A stretch of 64,000 bases of DNA from NCBI GenBank assembly GCA_037577475.1, contig CM075206.1, positions 11,142,401 to 11,206,400 on the forward strand. The letters are read 5' to 3'. A program made the translations under genes and the position numbers. The stretch's first letter is position 1. Every line of letters starts with the position of its first letter. Of the stretch, positions 43,076-54,414 are shown piece by piece. The notes beneath the pieces were generated by a model. It searched no databases. It was not told the DNA's origin and saw nothing but the letters and a program-made list of their open reading frames with translations. The DNA is from Chaunax sp. Z400 (Eukaryota > Chordata > Actinopteri > Lophiiformes > Chaunacidae).

Positions 43076-44274
43076 CGTTTCACATGTTGGGGATTAAGCT
43101 CATGAATATATGGTCAGTATTTTGTCAACTCCGTTGAAGAGGATAGACGCACGCAGCGCTCCGGATTACGCGGTTTCTCTTATTGAGGTGGAGCAGCGCG
43201 CCTCCACCTCTGCTCTCTGCAGACAAATTCCTGTGAGGAAAAATGTTTTTATCCTCCTCAGCAGGCATTTTGAACACCAGACAACCTGCTACTGAAGAGC
43301 TGATGTTACCTCCCAGAAGACTATTTAGTCAGTTATATCAAAATTATTTAGAATAAATTTAAAAAAAAGCAGTTCCATGAATTACAAAGTGATCCTCAAA
43401 TGTAACACAGAAAACACATTTTCTCCATAACACCTTTTATTAATAGTTCTATGGTTTTCTATTTCACATAGTTTTCCTGGTTTAGTCCTAAAGAAATTTG
43501 AAATAATAAAAGATAGCTCATTTTACCAATGTAATTTATTCAAATTAGCATTATTGAACCAGGAAACTTACAATCACTTATAAGAAAGAAAGAAAAAAAC
43601 GTTCCTTCACTCATTTCCTCGGGTAAAAGTTCTGACATAAATAATTATCTAAAAACCTAATAATTCATAAACACAGGTGAAATTTTACACAGGGCGACAT
43701 TCATTAAACACTACACCGAGTGCAAATTATCAAAACACGGTCTCCTGAAATATACACGACCTTGTTTTGAAAATCATCCTTTTTGTGGTACTTTTTTCCC
43801 ATTTTACAGAATATTTACAGTTTTCTTTCACACAGTCAGGTCAGCAGAGACAGATCTCGTCTTTGCTCACGTGTCCTGGAGTCAGACTCGGATGATGAGG
43901 AAAATGCTGGAATAATAATAATAAAGGGGGGGTGTCTCAGATTGCAGCATATTTTACAGAAATCTGGCGTTTGGATGACCTTAAATAACTCCGCTTCAAT
44001 TTAAAAATATACATCTAGTGGTGGTTCTGAGTGTGACTGGTGGACAGGTGAGCAGTGGAGAGGAGTCAGGCTGGTAGAGAGGGGGAGGGACAGATTTCCT
44101 TTGGTTCTGGGGTGTGTGTGGGTGCGTGTGTGGGAGAAGGGGGTCCTCCAACTCGCATTTATGAAAGACGCAGACTGCAGCCCACATTAATGCATACAGA
44201 TTAAGCAGTGTTAATGTCGAACACACGATTTGGCCACATTTGTGGTAAGAATCCTTTCTATAAGTCTGTTATTC

Positions 44275-44277
<3 letters not shown>

Positions 44278-44367
<90 letters not shown>
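44278..44367. repeat. (GT)45 microsatellite
   Basis: 90 bases of perfect GT on the + strand, that is CA on the ARX sense strand; within the possible ARX 3'UTR if distal polyadenylation is used. Confidence 0.97.
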
Positions 44368-44370
<3 letters not shown>

Positions 44371-44922
44371 AAAAAATTATTTAGTGAAAATATAGAAGAA
44401 AAAAATGCACTTAAAGTATCAAAAGTGAAAGTATTCAGTGCACAGAATTGTCCCCTGTGAGTAACGCTATAATATATTATATTACTGAATTATTATGATA
44501 TTATAACTGATGCATTCATGTGTAAACACCACTGTAGTTGTTGACATTAAATTAAACTAATTTTTAAAGTTTTCTTACATGAAAAAAGTCCTTAATATTT
44601 TACAGGTCATGTGTTTTATATGTATAATCCTAACATATAAAATGTTCATATGTTTCCATTTGATGCCACTTTTCTACGTCACTACATTTGACATGTTCAT
44701 CATTTTTCCATGTAAAATATTGTAAACTAGAAGAGAAAAGTGGCGTCAAACGGAAATTGAAGCACAATTATTTCAAATCAAATTTCTGCTAGATTAAATT
44801 ATATTCCGCCACTGGCGCTGTGTGTGCTTTGTATTCAATCATGTATGCATGTGGCAAATCATCTTATGAGGTCTTAAAAAATATGTACATATGATCTTAG
44901 CCAATGCCTGATTTAGGTTGAA

Positions 44923-44928
44923 TTTATT
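44923..44928 (-). terminator. ARX: Candidate ARX polyadenylation signal (proximal)
   Basis: AATAAA on the minus strand about 395 bases after the ARX stop. Distal candidates are at 43535-43540 and 43436-43441 in AT-rich 3'UTR-like sequence. Which is used cannot be told from sequence. Confidence 0.3.
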
Positions 44929-45089
44929 GTCAGTATGTATGAAGAAATCCTTTTAAAAAAATCCATTAAGGTGCTTTGAAATACTCAATACTCTATTCCA
45001 TTACTGAAGGGGAAAAAAATATTGACCTGGCTGTCATTCAGGTGTGGGTCTGGAGTGAAAAACAATGTTATAGTAGCTTGAATTAGCAG

Positions 45090-45117
45090 ACACACACACA
45101 CACACACACACACACAA
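45090..45117. repeat. (AC)n microsatellite
   Basis: 28 bases of AC about 210 bases after the ARX stop; GT on the ARX sense strand. Confidence 0.9.
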
Positions 45118-45320
45118 CTTTTTTTAGCCAGTGCTCTTTTGAATTTGGTCGTGCTATTTTGTTGGGGGTAACATGAGGTAAAATGGACGCTTCAACAAGG
45201 GGACATCAGGACATCAGCCTCCTGAGGTATGAATGGGTTTGTGGAGGGGGGGACGGGGGAGTCATGGAATGGGATGTAAGCCCTGGACAGGGGGGGGGAG
45301 GCCTAGCTGGTGTTGAGTGT

Positions 45321-45582
45321 TCAGCACACCTCCTTCCCTGCGGCTCCGGTGGGCAGGATGTTAAGCTGGGTGAGCTGAGCCGAGTGTTCCTTGGCCTTGA
45401 GGCGCAACGCGGCAATACTGGAGGCCCTGCGGTCTGCCGAGGAAGAGGAGGAAGAGGAAGAAGTGGAAGGATCAGGGAGGATGGGGCCCGCGTGGGAGGG
45501 ATTCTCTACAGGGGGGGCAGGCTGACGGAGGAGAGCTGCAGCTGTGGAAGCACTGGTCAGGGGACCCATACTGGAAAAGAGC
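45321..45582 (-). CDS. ARX: ARX coding exon 5 (OAR domain and stop)
   Basis: One base completes Arg377; 86 further residues and TGA follow (stop at 45323-45321). It has MGPLTSASTAAALLRQP, an eight-serine run, then the OAR motif DRRASSIAALRLKAKEH and the end LTQLNILPTGAAGKEVC. Acceptor is cttctttcag. Confidence 0.96.
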
Positions 45583-48500
45583 CTGAAAGAAGACAGAAAT
45601 TTAAGAATCTACAACATTTATAGATGCTAAACATGTTAGGCTTAAATTATTGATCGCAAAATAGCAGAGAAGTCTTATTTTCTAAAGCTAAAACTCACAT
45701 TAGAAAAGATGCTGTCTGTTCTTTTTTTTCACTGTCCAGACGTATTTTATTTCCTCTCAGATTCGTTGTTTTGGCTGCATATGTCTTAAACCTCCTACAT
45801 AGATTAATATCCTCTATTACATACTGACTTACCTAATACAAAAAAAAGAGTACAAGGATAATAATGCTGTATAATAGACAGGACCAAAGCAAATGAGAAG
45901 CTAATTGTGACATATGTGTGCAGTGTCGCCCCTCCTCACAGCTTGTCTTGCAGGATCACACATTTGATTAATTTATGAAAGCATTTAACAGGGTGATTAC
46001 ACACCAGTGTGCAACAGTATAACATATTTATAATCAGACGCTGTGAGATGAAACAGAGAGTTGCATGGTGCTCATATAAGGTCTGTGGCTGCCCCTCATT
46101 TTTCTGTAAATGTGCTTAAAAATCATAGAGATTTACTCAAAAACAGAGATGTATACTAGATATGTGGTGTGGCTCACCTGCCAAAAGTGGGTCCAATGAA
46201 GGCAGGGTGGCGAAACATGGCAGCGGTCCCCAGGAAAGTGCCCAGGCCGATTGGTGTAGCCATGGGCGGAGCAGATCCGTTGTGGGGTGGCGGGGCCAGT
46301 CCTGGGAAGGCAGCGGCTGCAGCTGCAGCGGCTGTCCAGGCGGACTCAAGGGCAGGATGGGGGTGATGAGGGAAGGGCCCTCCTTCCAGGTAGTGGCTGA
46401 GAGGGTGCCCTGCTGCCAGGGGGCCTGGGAATGGCAGGCCTGATGGGTGGGTCTGCACGCCGGCCTTCTCGCGCTTCCTCCACTTGGCTCTGCGGTTCTG
46501 AAACCACACCTGAGGGCAGACAGGAGTGATGACATAGAGCTTAATATGAGCAGTTAGCAGACATATTTGTGTCCTATATACCCCAACAGAGATGAATATA
46601 GGATCTGTTCCATTGTCCATCACAATTCATTTCTGGAGCATAACTCAAAAACCATTCAATGTTTTCCCACAAAACTTTCTACACACATCAGTCATAACAT
46701 GAAGTGGTGCCTTTTGCTATTTAAGAACTTTTAACACTTGTATTTTTCCGCTTCTATGGTTACAAGTTAGACTTCGGTTCATTCCTAGAGAGGGATTTAT
46801 CTCAGATGAGGGGCAAAACTCTACAACTGTTCAATATTTTTTCATCAAACTTCATGTTCACATCTCTCATGCATGCTTTTTGATATTTGGGGATCAGATA
46901 TGCATTTAACAACAATTGAAATTAACAGGGAAAACTTATTGATTCCACATCACCATGTCTTGAAAATCTTAAAAGTTATTTTTCCACAATATAAAAAACA
47001 TATACGTCAGGCAGGGATATGAGTATTTCATATTTGTATTTTATGTTGACTAACTCTGATTTTTCATGATAATAATTGACTTACATTGCTAAATGCTAAG
47101 TCGGTTTCTGCAAGAGGGCTCTGGTTCATGGGATCATAGCTGTGTGTCCCTATCAGTTCAGTAATAATCTTTTTTCTGTGGTGGGGGATCCTAAGGATTT
47201 CATGCTTGTTTTATTTTCAAGTTAGAAGGACCATGACAAAAGCAGCATCAAATAAATTATGGTCTGGACTCTGAGTGATATAAATCAGGGTTTTACACTG
47301 TTTAAAATAAGAAACAGATGAATCAGCATAAAAAAAGGCCTTTAAAAATTTTTTTTTTTACTGCATAGGGCCTTTCTTTAAAAGAAAAGGGATCCTCATT
47401 TGGAGACAACACACATAACTGTTCATGCTATAAATATGGACTAATTCCCATGTCTTGCTTACGTCACAGCCATGCTTCATTGTCATTAACAGGACGAGAC
47501 CATTTCACATTGTGTCAGCTGTAGTGTTAATAGTTGTGTAGTTCAGGTGGTGGCCAATAAGCGGAAAGTCAACGATAATTACATGCAAGGTAAACCCTGC
47601 CACTCACGGTCCTTTAAATCTACTCTCTGTCTAATTAAACCCTCTGTCCCTGTAGACGAGCTTCATGGTTGGGGGGGAGATAATTAAGAGCGGTGTTAAC
47701 AAAAGATCCAGAAAATTACCGCTGAACTGGCTCCAATAACAATTAATGCGCTTTAAATTAAATTCTTAAAAGAATGCAGAACGAGTGACTTCCATCCAAG
47801 AGACTATTTAACTTTCCCACGCATCCACTGTTGCCCAGTTTGCACTGCAGAAGCACGGGGAGCAAAATGTCAACACGAGGGAAGAGATTGAACGAGCGAG
47901 CTTGAGCGACACACGCATTATTCCCAGAGGGCTGTTTAGCATTACACAGCCCCTCGGGAATTTATGAGTTTTTATCACCTCCTGATGGCGCCCGTTAAGT
48001 GATTTGTTCACCTACGGCCCCTAAAGAGACATCTGTTGTTTTACCGTCGGCCATAACCTCCAGGAGCTTCCACCGTGTTTGAACTGTCTCTCTGGTTATG
48101 AGCTCGGGCTTTCGACATGCAAGCCACGCTTTCAGTGCGAGGGGAGGGAGGGATGAGAGAGAGGGAGAGGGGGGAGGGGGGGGAGCAAACACCTTTAATG
48201 GTCTCTCATTCGCTCCCAAGTGCAAAGCATCGGATCAATGCAGGTCTATTGCAATCACATAATGGGAAATCAAATAGCATTATCCCCCCCCTCCCCTCCC
48301 TCTCTCCCTCATACACACGCACACATCTCGGCCTCGCCCCCTCTCTGTACCCTCTGATGGGAATTCAAACACCGCCTCATCCCAGGAATATAGACGGTGT
48401 TTGCTCCTGCACTAAGTGAGCTTTTTATGAATCAGTGTTGGCTTAATTGCCACTAAGACGCGTGTAATAACATTCAATAACAGTAAAGACCTTCCATGCG

Positions 48501-50000
48501 CAGCGTCTGGGGCCATTTAACACATTTTACTGTAATAAATTACTGCCTCAAATTGGCCTGTAATCGTTGATCTTCAATCAGTGACGCATATCACCGGTTA
48601 TTATCCCGCACCGTGCGGTGAGAACGTTTTTATAGAGGACATAATGCATTAGACGGTGCCCACTCACACGTTGCACATTTGATTTGCACGACTCCTCTTC
48701 TCAGATAAAGATAAACACTTACTTGAACGCGGGCCTCGGTCAGATCCAGACGCATTGCGAGCTCCTCTCTGGAAAAGAGGACAGGAGAAGAGGCAGAGAC
48801 AGAAAGAAAAGATTCAAGGTTACAGGCCAACGTTTGGAAGCAGCGCAGAATTGCTGTTTTGTCCCCTCCTGATGTTCACTGTCAACAAAAGAGGACGAAA
48901 ATAGTCTTGATTTTTTTTCTTCTCCTCTCTGGCTGCAGAAAGACGCCGTAGCCATATTCTATTTTCTCTGTCATGGATGGGTAGAAATAGGCCTAGTGAT
49001 TGTTAGATTTTTCCCTAGCGCAGGCCTGTCAATGTAACAACATAATGGTTGAAATAATGACATCCAAACTAGCATGCCACAAAGCAATTGACGCCGCCTT
49101 CAGCTGCAAGATGGGTTTGCCGTTTAAATTAGGCCTAAAGTAAATCGATTGGAAAATATTAATAATAATCCCAATTGTAAAAAAATAAATAAATAGGTAA
49201 GGTTTCTATGTCAAGTTATATGAATCACAGAAAATAGGCTTCAGTGTGACATTTTAATTATATAGTTGAGTATACCGTATGAAAATTTAAAAAAAATCCC
49301 CTCCAAAAATCTTAGATATTTCAACCATGTAGCATCAAAACCATCAGAAAAATCTTAAATCTCTGTAGATCCGTATGTGTGTGTGTGGATGTGCGCGTAT
49401 ACACATGCCCGTGGGCTTGAAGTTAGGCCCCCTTTTTTTTTCTCACACTGCTATCATGTCCAGCAGGTAACATGAGCTGCAGCGGTTAATTATACACCGC
49501 TGTCATCAACAGGAGCGGAATACATGTAACAAAACGTCCCCATTGTTGGCACTTGCAGCCCTATTGTGTTGACTTATGCAAGGCACGGGTTGGTGTTCGG
49601 GCATTTTATGAGGTGTGATCCGTGCAGTGTCCAGTTAAAGACACGTGGAATTACTGGAACTGTTTTTGGAAAATTTTATGGGGTCGGGAAGTCTTTATTT
49701 AAAAGCAAACGCATTTAATTATCACCTTCATCCGTGGAAGTATTGCAGATCACGTTGCATATTTATTTAGGATATGTCTTTTTGCGCTTCTTGTATTTTA
49801 AATAAATATATGTAGTAATATTAATAATATTATAATAATTCAATTGTTACCATACACAATTATTGTAGGTTGGTGTAATAGCCTATAAATTACTATAAAT
49901 ATAAATATAAATTATTAGGCCTACTTTTTGTCGTTTTTAATTTGGAAACGCATTTAACGTTAGGAATAGTGCATAAATGTTAGATAATAATAACAACAAC

Positions 50001-50050
<50 letters not shown>

Positions 50051-51190
50051 TGATAATAATTATAATAGACGTTTAGAGTAATCTATTTCATAAAATAATA
50101 AAATAAAATGTTAGCAGTGTAAATTGTTTTACCTGGTGAAGACGTCGGGGTAGTGTGTCTTCTGGAAAGCCCTTTCCAGTTCCTCCAGTTGGTAGCTGGT
50201 GAACGTAGTCCTGTATCTTCTCTGCTTCCTTTTCAGCATCCCTTCCTCCGAGTCACTGCCCGCCGACAGACACACGCTGTCCTCCCCGTCCCTTACGTCC
50301 CCATCCCCGGCGTTCAAGCTCTCCCTTTCCTCGTCCTTCGGGGACAGAGCGGCCGCGTCCCCGCAGCTCTCCTCCTTCCCCGCGTCCTCCTCGAACTTCA
50401 GCGGGCCTAAGTCTACCACTCCCAGGCTGCCGTCCTCCGAGCCCTCCCCGGGGCTCTGGTCGCCCTCTCCACGGCTCAGTGACGCGTTCTCCCGGTAGGA
50501 CTTGCTGCGGCTGATGCTCACCTGCGGCGCGTGGTTGATTTTGAGGCTGTCGCTGGTTTGCTCCAGGAGGAGCCGCTCCCTGTCCAGCGTCTCGGCGTGT
50601 TCGTGGAGGTATCTCCCGCCGGGTCCGTACAGCCGGCGGAGTTTGGGTGGCAGGTGCATGTCAGCCCCGAAAGAAAGGGGGTCTTTTGTTTGCCCTGAAG
50701 ATGGAACGTGACAGAAATGTCGAAATGACAGCAAAGAAGCACCAAAATCACTAAAAAATAAAGTCTAATAAATTTTCAATAGTTCTTTCAGGCGTAACAA
50801 TATCTGTTTAATCTATTTATTAACCAACTATGACGAAAATGAGATTAAAATGTGACTTGCTTGCTGCATAAAAGGCAACTCTTCTTGACGCATTAACTAC
50901 ACTCTGAAGCTGTTATTTTCCCCCCAACACATTTATCAACTATAACTCCTGAAAAAAAACATCATGGACTCTCTTTCATTTTGCCTCCAATAAAACTTAC
51001 TGTCAGCGGTCTTGTCCAGCTCTGCTCGGACGGGCAGGCCCGTCAAACTTTGCGCCCCTATCAGTCTGACCTTACAGGGACTCCGGCGGCCCAGAATGCT
51101 GTCTATGCAGTAAGAGGAGAGCAGCGTCGGGGATTTACTGCTCTTCCTCTCGCCCAGGTCGTGGATATCTTCCTCAAACTGACCGCTCAT
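45321..51190 (-). CDS. ARX: Aristaless-related homeobox transcription factor, complete
   Basis: Five coding exons on the minus strand (51190-51001, 50694-50133, 48768-48723, 46509-46178, 45582-45321) join in frame to 1392 bases, 463 residues. Domains: octapeptide YCIDSILG (27-34), a Groucho/TLE-type repressor motif; conserved MHLPPKLRRLYGPGG (76-90) and QVSISRSKSYREN (121-133); a shortened acidic/serine region; homeodomain 221-280 with Gln at position 50 and WFQNRRAKW in helix 3; eight-alanine run in exon 4; OAR motif around 427-445 (DRRASSIAALRLKAKEH); end KEVC. Known role: nuclear repressor/activator for forebrain interneurons, floor plate and pancreatic alpha cells. Mammalian poly-Ala tracts 1 and 2 are absent, as expected in fish. 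Start chosen because the encoded N-terminus matches vertebrate ARX and the ATG has G at -3. It lies tail to tail with POLA1. Confidence 0.97.
45583..46177 (-). other. ARX: ARX intron 4
   Basis: 595 bases, AT-rich, no other feature seen. Confidence 0.9.
46178..46509 (-). CDS. ARX: ARX coding exon 4 (homeodomain helix 3, poly-Ala)
   Basis: This exon encodes residues 267-376 plus two bases. It starts VWFQNRRAKWRKREK, completing the homeodomain recognition helix, then a Pro/Gly/His-rich region with an eight-Ala run after SAWT and the FRHPAF block. Acceptor is tgccctcag, donor is gtgagc. Confidence 0.96.
46625..46900. repeat. Diverged interspersed repeat, two units
   Basis: Two related units about 175 bases apart: gcataactcaaaaaccattcaatgtttt and gcaaaactctacaactgttcaatatttt, both followed by cacaaaactt or catcaaactt. 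Likely the same family as 39935-40235. Confidence 0.4.
47440..48020. promoter_or_regulatory. Candidate enhancer in ARX intron 3
   Basis: Contains cattgtcattaacagg, gataattacatgc, gtctaattaaaccc, gagataattaagagc, ccaataacaattaatgcgctttaaattaaattc and gcccgttaagtg. Dense TAAT cores and no repeats. Inference only. Confidence 0.5.
48420..48625. promoter_or_regulatory. Candidate enhancer-like block close to ARX exon 3
   Basis: Mixed-composition block (ggcttaattgccactaagacgcg, gtaataacattcaataac, ctgtaataaattactgcc, ggcctgtaatcgttgatc) 100 bases from the exon. Inference only. Confidence 0.4.
48723..48768 (-). CDS. ARX: ARX coding exon 3 (homeodomain middle)
   Basis: This 46-base exon encodes the end of Arg251 and EELAMRLDLTEARVQ (252-266). 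Acceptor is cctcttttccag, donor is gtaagt. It is the usual short third exon of ARX. Confidence 0.96.
48769..50132 (-). other. ARX: ARX intron 2
   Basis: 1.36 kb, very AT-rich, with an AAT-type microsatellite next to exon 2. Confidence 0.9.
49984..50066. repeat. (AAT)n microsatellite
   Basis: About 80 bases of ATA/AAT units with a few substitutions, starting roughly 65 bases inside intron 2 from the exon 2 donor. Confidence 0.9.
50133..50694 (-). CDS. ARX: ARX coding exon 2 (linker and first half of homeodomain)
   Basis: This 562-base GC-rich exon encodes residues 64-250 and part of Arg251. It carries the MHLPPKLRRLYGPGG block, the SRSKSYREN block, an acidic/serine region (GEDSVCLSAGSDSEEG) and homeodomain helices 1 and 2 (QRRYRTTFTSYQLEELERAF). 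Acceptor is ttccatcttcag, donor is gtaaaa. The long alanine and glutamate tracts found here in mammals are missing. Confidence 0.96.
50695..51000 (-). other. ARX: ARX intron 1
   Basis: 306 bases between the octapeptide exon and exon 2; nothing else seen. Confidence 0.92.
51001..51190 (-). CDS. ARX: ARX coding exon 1 (octapeptide)
   Basis: This exon encodes residues 1-63 plus one base. It contains SPTLLSSYCIDSILGRRSP, the octapeptide region, and CKVRLIGAQSL. Donor on the minus strand is gtaagt. Confidence 0.96.
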
Positions 51191-51530
51191 GTCGACGCTT
51201 CGGTTCGTCTTGCTTCGGTAACGCCTGTCAGTATCCCACTCCCTCCCTCTCTCTCTCTCTCTCTCTCGCGGGGCCCGGTGTCTTCTCCGTCTTCTCCCTT
51301 CTTCTCAGGCCGGTGTCTGTCTGAACCGGGACCTCCTCTCTCTCTCTCTCTCTCTCCTACTCTCTCTCTCTCTCTCTCTCTCACACACTCTCACCTAATG
51401 ACAGACAGCGGTTTGACTGCCTTGCGCGCTGTGCTCCTGTCCTGTTAGGCGCGTCTCTGCTCTGCGCCCTCGCACAGTATAGACGTGGAGGCTGTTACCG
51501 CGCCTGATTGGCTCGTATGTGTGTATGTGG
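51191..51530 (-). other. ARX: ARX 5' untranslated region (extent inferred)
   Basis: This stretch directly precedes the ARX start codon. On the transcribed strand it carries three GA-rich tracts ((CT)n on + at about 51250-51271, 51334-51356 and 51360-51381). The transcription start is not known; its position is inferred from the candidate TATA box. Confidence 0.45.
51250..51381 (-). repeat. Clustered (GA)n tracts in ARX leader
   Basis: Three GA tracts on the ARX sense strand (CT on +) at about 51250-51271, 51334-51356 and 51360-51381. Potential GAGA-type or triplex DNA at the promoter. Confidence 0.85.
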
Positions 51531-51553
51531 GGAGAGAGACAGCGCCGAGCTGC

Positions 51554-51561
51554 TTTATATA
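51554..51561 (-). promoter_or_regulatory. ARX: Candidate TATA box of ARX
   Basis: TATATAAA reads on the minus strand about 365 bases before the ATG, which would place the start site near 51525-51530. A CCAAT pentamer (51511-51507, minus strand) lies downstream of it, so the alternative is a TATA-less start further 3' using CCAAT. Sequence motif only. Confidence 0.35.
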
Positions 51562-51569
51562 TATTTTAC

Positions 51570-53439
51570 GATTAAAGTTAATTTGAGGGAAAGGCAACAA
51601 AACCTGACATGGAGTGATCTTCCTGTCTGGAACGAACTCGGTTGCAAAAAAAAAAAAAAAATCAGTTTAAATCAGTTTTTCCTCGCTTGTTGGTTCGATT
51701 TTCATTTTATTCTGGTCTGTGTGACGTTGAAAAAAAAGTTCTGTGACAGGGTCCAGCAACGATCATCAGAACTCCACTGAAATGATTTAATATTGCAACG
51801 ATGTTTTTTTTGTTTTGTTTGCAGTTGCACTTGTTTTATACCATTAAATGCAGCAATGTAGCGAAAACAACAGGAAACGTGCATGTTTAAATAATAAAAA
51901 AATTAATGTTTGGATCCTAATAAATTACGTCATGACTCATGACTTAATGGTACATAATACTGAGACATCATTAGTGTTATTAAGTAAGGCCTGTACTTTT
52001 CTTACTTTGAAGTGTCAATATACTACTACTACTAATAATAATAATAATTTAATTATATAATAAATCAGGGAGTATAGGCCTGTGTTTTTTGTAATGATTT
52101 TTGGGTAGTCTTAATTGTTGGCCCTCATTACATATAATAAACTAACTCAAATTTTTTTTCAGATCATTCTCTTGAATCCTTGTGCCAAGAGAAAAAAATC
52201 TGTTGCGGAGTTTGCATTAAACTTCAGAGACTAGACTCGTATAGAAAAATAAATATCAGCACTGGGATCAGAATTTTGCAAGTCAATGTTTCAGTATCTT
52301 TATTTTATTTTATATGTTTTAAACCTTATTTTTGAAGGAAATAGAAGAATGCATCAATAAGATTAAGAATTAAATCTATCTATCTAGCTATCTATCTATT
52401 TTTTTCTTTCTCTCTCTCTCTCCCTCTCCCCCTAATTGACTGCTCTCTGTTGGACTTATGCATTGACTTCAGAAGAAATGGTGCCGCGTCGGTGATGAGA
52501 CGCCCGGAGAGCCGGGATAGCACGCAGGGACTCCGCTGTGGAGAGGGGGAGAGATGGAGAGATGACTCGAGAATGTAATTTTAAATGAAAGTCTATTTAG
52601 CCCGCTGTGAATGGCATGACCCTTATCCTCGCCTCAGAGCCCATCACTGTTAAAAGGATCATTTTCAGAATTCAATCCAAAAACTTCAGCAAGCTGCAAT
52701 TTACACTCTCCTTCCCTTTCTCTCTCCCTTTCTCTCTCTTCCTCCCCTCCGTTATGTATCTGTCCCGGCAGGAGCATCGCAGCAAACAAAAAAATAAAAA
52801 TATAATGTAGCATATGTCCAGAAAATTGCACAAGTGACCTTTCTTTTTTTTAATCTATTTTAAAGCGATAGCTTTAGGACCTTTCTTGTGATTGAAACTG
52901 GACTAAGAGCGCCATTGATCTGTTTAGTTAAGGTGCAGGCAGTGTAGTGGATTTAGTGGAGGTAAAGCCCAACTATGTTTTATATAAAAACCTGAACAAA
53001 ATGTTACCAATACAGATGCTATGAAATATGTCTTCAGAAGTAGTGCTGAATGATGATTTTCTGACAGTACTAACCCTCATGTGTTGCACCTGATGTTACC
53101 AGACATGGTCAATATATCATTCTGTTTTTCTGCATTCTTAAAACATGGTGCTCTCTGATAGTATTAGAAACAGATCCCGTCACCATGCACACACACGGTC
53201 ACATATTCAACCCATCCACAACTTTTTGTGGTGTCACAAACTTCCGAGCTTGTTTATTTGCACGCAAATCAATGTAATGAGTGTTATAACAATATATGTT
53301 ATAGTATGTTATGCCATTTCCTGCGCGGTCACAAACAGACGTGCGTAATACAGACGGGTATTTGGAGTCACTGTGTAATTTGGGGCCCACAATTTGATTC
53401 ATTTATCCGCACACTGTTATTAACCCTGTGAAAAAGAGA
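51570..53439. other. ARX upstream DNA
   Basis: AT-rich with poly-A, (ACT)n/(AAT)n and CT runs. No gene recognised. A short block near 52440-52560 (cgcgtcggtgatgagacgcccggag) is GC-richer. Confidence 0.5.
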
Positions 53440-53600
53440 TGTCAGCCGCCATTTCAGCCAGCAGGGCATCCGTGCTTTGTTTAAATGCACTAATTACGCG
53501 CATACATTAGAGGGGGACGGAATTGTCAGAGCGCAATTTTCACATTTTCAATTTTCCGTCTATTTGACGTTCAGGTGAAGAGATGGCGGGAGAGAGGCGG
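53440..53600. promoter_or_regulatory. Candidate enhancer-like block upstream of ARX
   Basis: tttaaatgcactaattacgcgcatacattag and caattttccgtctatttgacg in a repeat-free block. Inference only. Confidence 0.4.
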
Positions 53601-54414
53601 CCCTCTGTTCCAGCACCACCTCCATCCCTTCCCTGTATTTGCATAACATCCTAACTTGATGATTTCTGAGGGAAACACCAGGTTTCAGCTTTCTGCTCGG
53701 TTAAAGCACCCAAACTGCGCTACTATATTAAACTCTGCAGAGGACTGCAGGCCTTTCTGGCTTTAAGGTGTTATGCACCTTATTAAAGTTATTCAAATAA
53801 GACAAATGAATTTAGCCTTTAAGAAATTCTATAAGTAAATATATTCTCACAGGTTTCTCCTAAGTGATGCAATCTATCACTGCTCCTTCACAGCCAGTGT
53901 CTCGTCCTCTTCAGTGAGGGCCATGGACGGGATACTGGTGAAGTAGGACCTGCAAATTAGAAGCCTTGCAGGTCATTCAAATGGCGCCATCTCCTGGATG
54001 AAATAACAGCTTGCTCTAACAGGTAAGGCTGGCTCTGCATCCATCTTGCACTATCCATATGCATCTGTGTATTTGCGTATTTCTCTCATTCACATTCCCC
54101 CATCCCTCCCACTTTATGCCCATCTCTTATGGGGTATCTAAGTCCTACATTTGCACATGCCATGTTAGGCCTATTCTAATATATCTTTTATTATACCAAA
54201 AGTTTCTCCCGATGCAACACGTGCAGATACAGGTCCTTAAAATGCGCCAAATGGCTGGTGGCCTTGGTGACAACACTCATCCTCCATCCATCCTTGCGAT
54301 CTGACATAATTGGACACTCGCTCTGCTTGAGAGGCCTAGCAGGAAAAGAAGGAAAAGAGGGAGAATGGGTACAGGCAGAGAGTGTGCGCTGGGAGGGGTG
54401 GGAGGCTTTTAAGG

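Larger units (their letters stand above)
46510..48722 (-). other. ARX: ARX intron 3
   Basis: 2.2 kb. Right half carries enhancer-like blocks (47440-48020, 48420-48625); left half carries a diverged interspersed repeat (46625-46900). Confidence 0.9.

Noticed and set aside
45183..45623. 146-residue open frame on the + strand
   Set aside because: It is antisense to ARX exon 5; the minus strand carries the recognised OAR domain and exact splice sites.
46162..46443. 93-residue + strand open frame
   Set aside because: Antisense to ARX exon 4.
50153..50711. Open frames on the + strand up to 99 residues
   Set aside because: They are antisense to GC-rich ARX exon 2, which encodes the homeodomain start.
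50981..51448. 155-residue + strand open frame
   Set aside because: Antisense to ARX exon 1 and then a reading of CT repeats (Ser/Leu runs).
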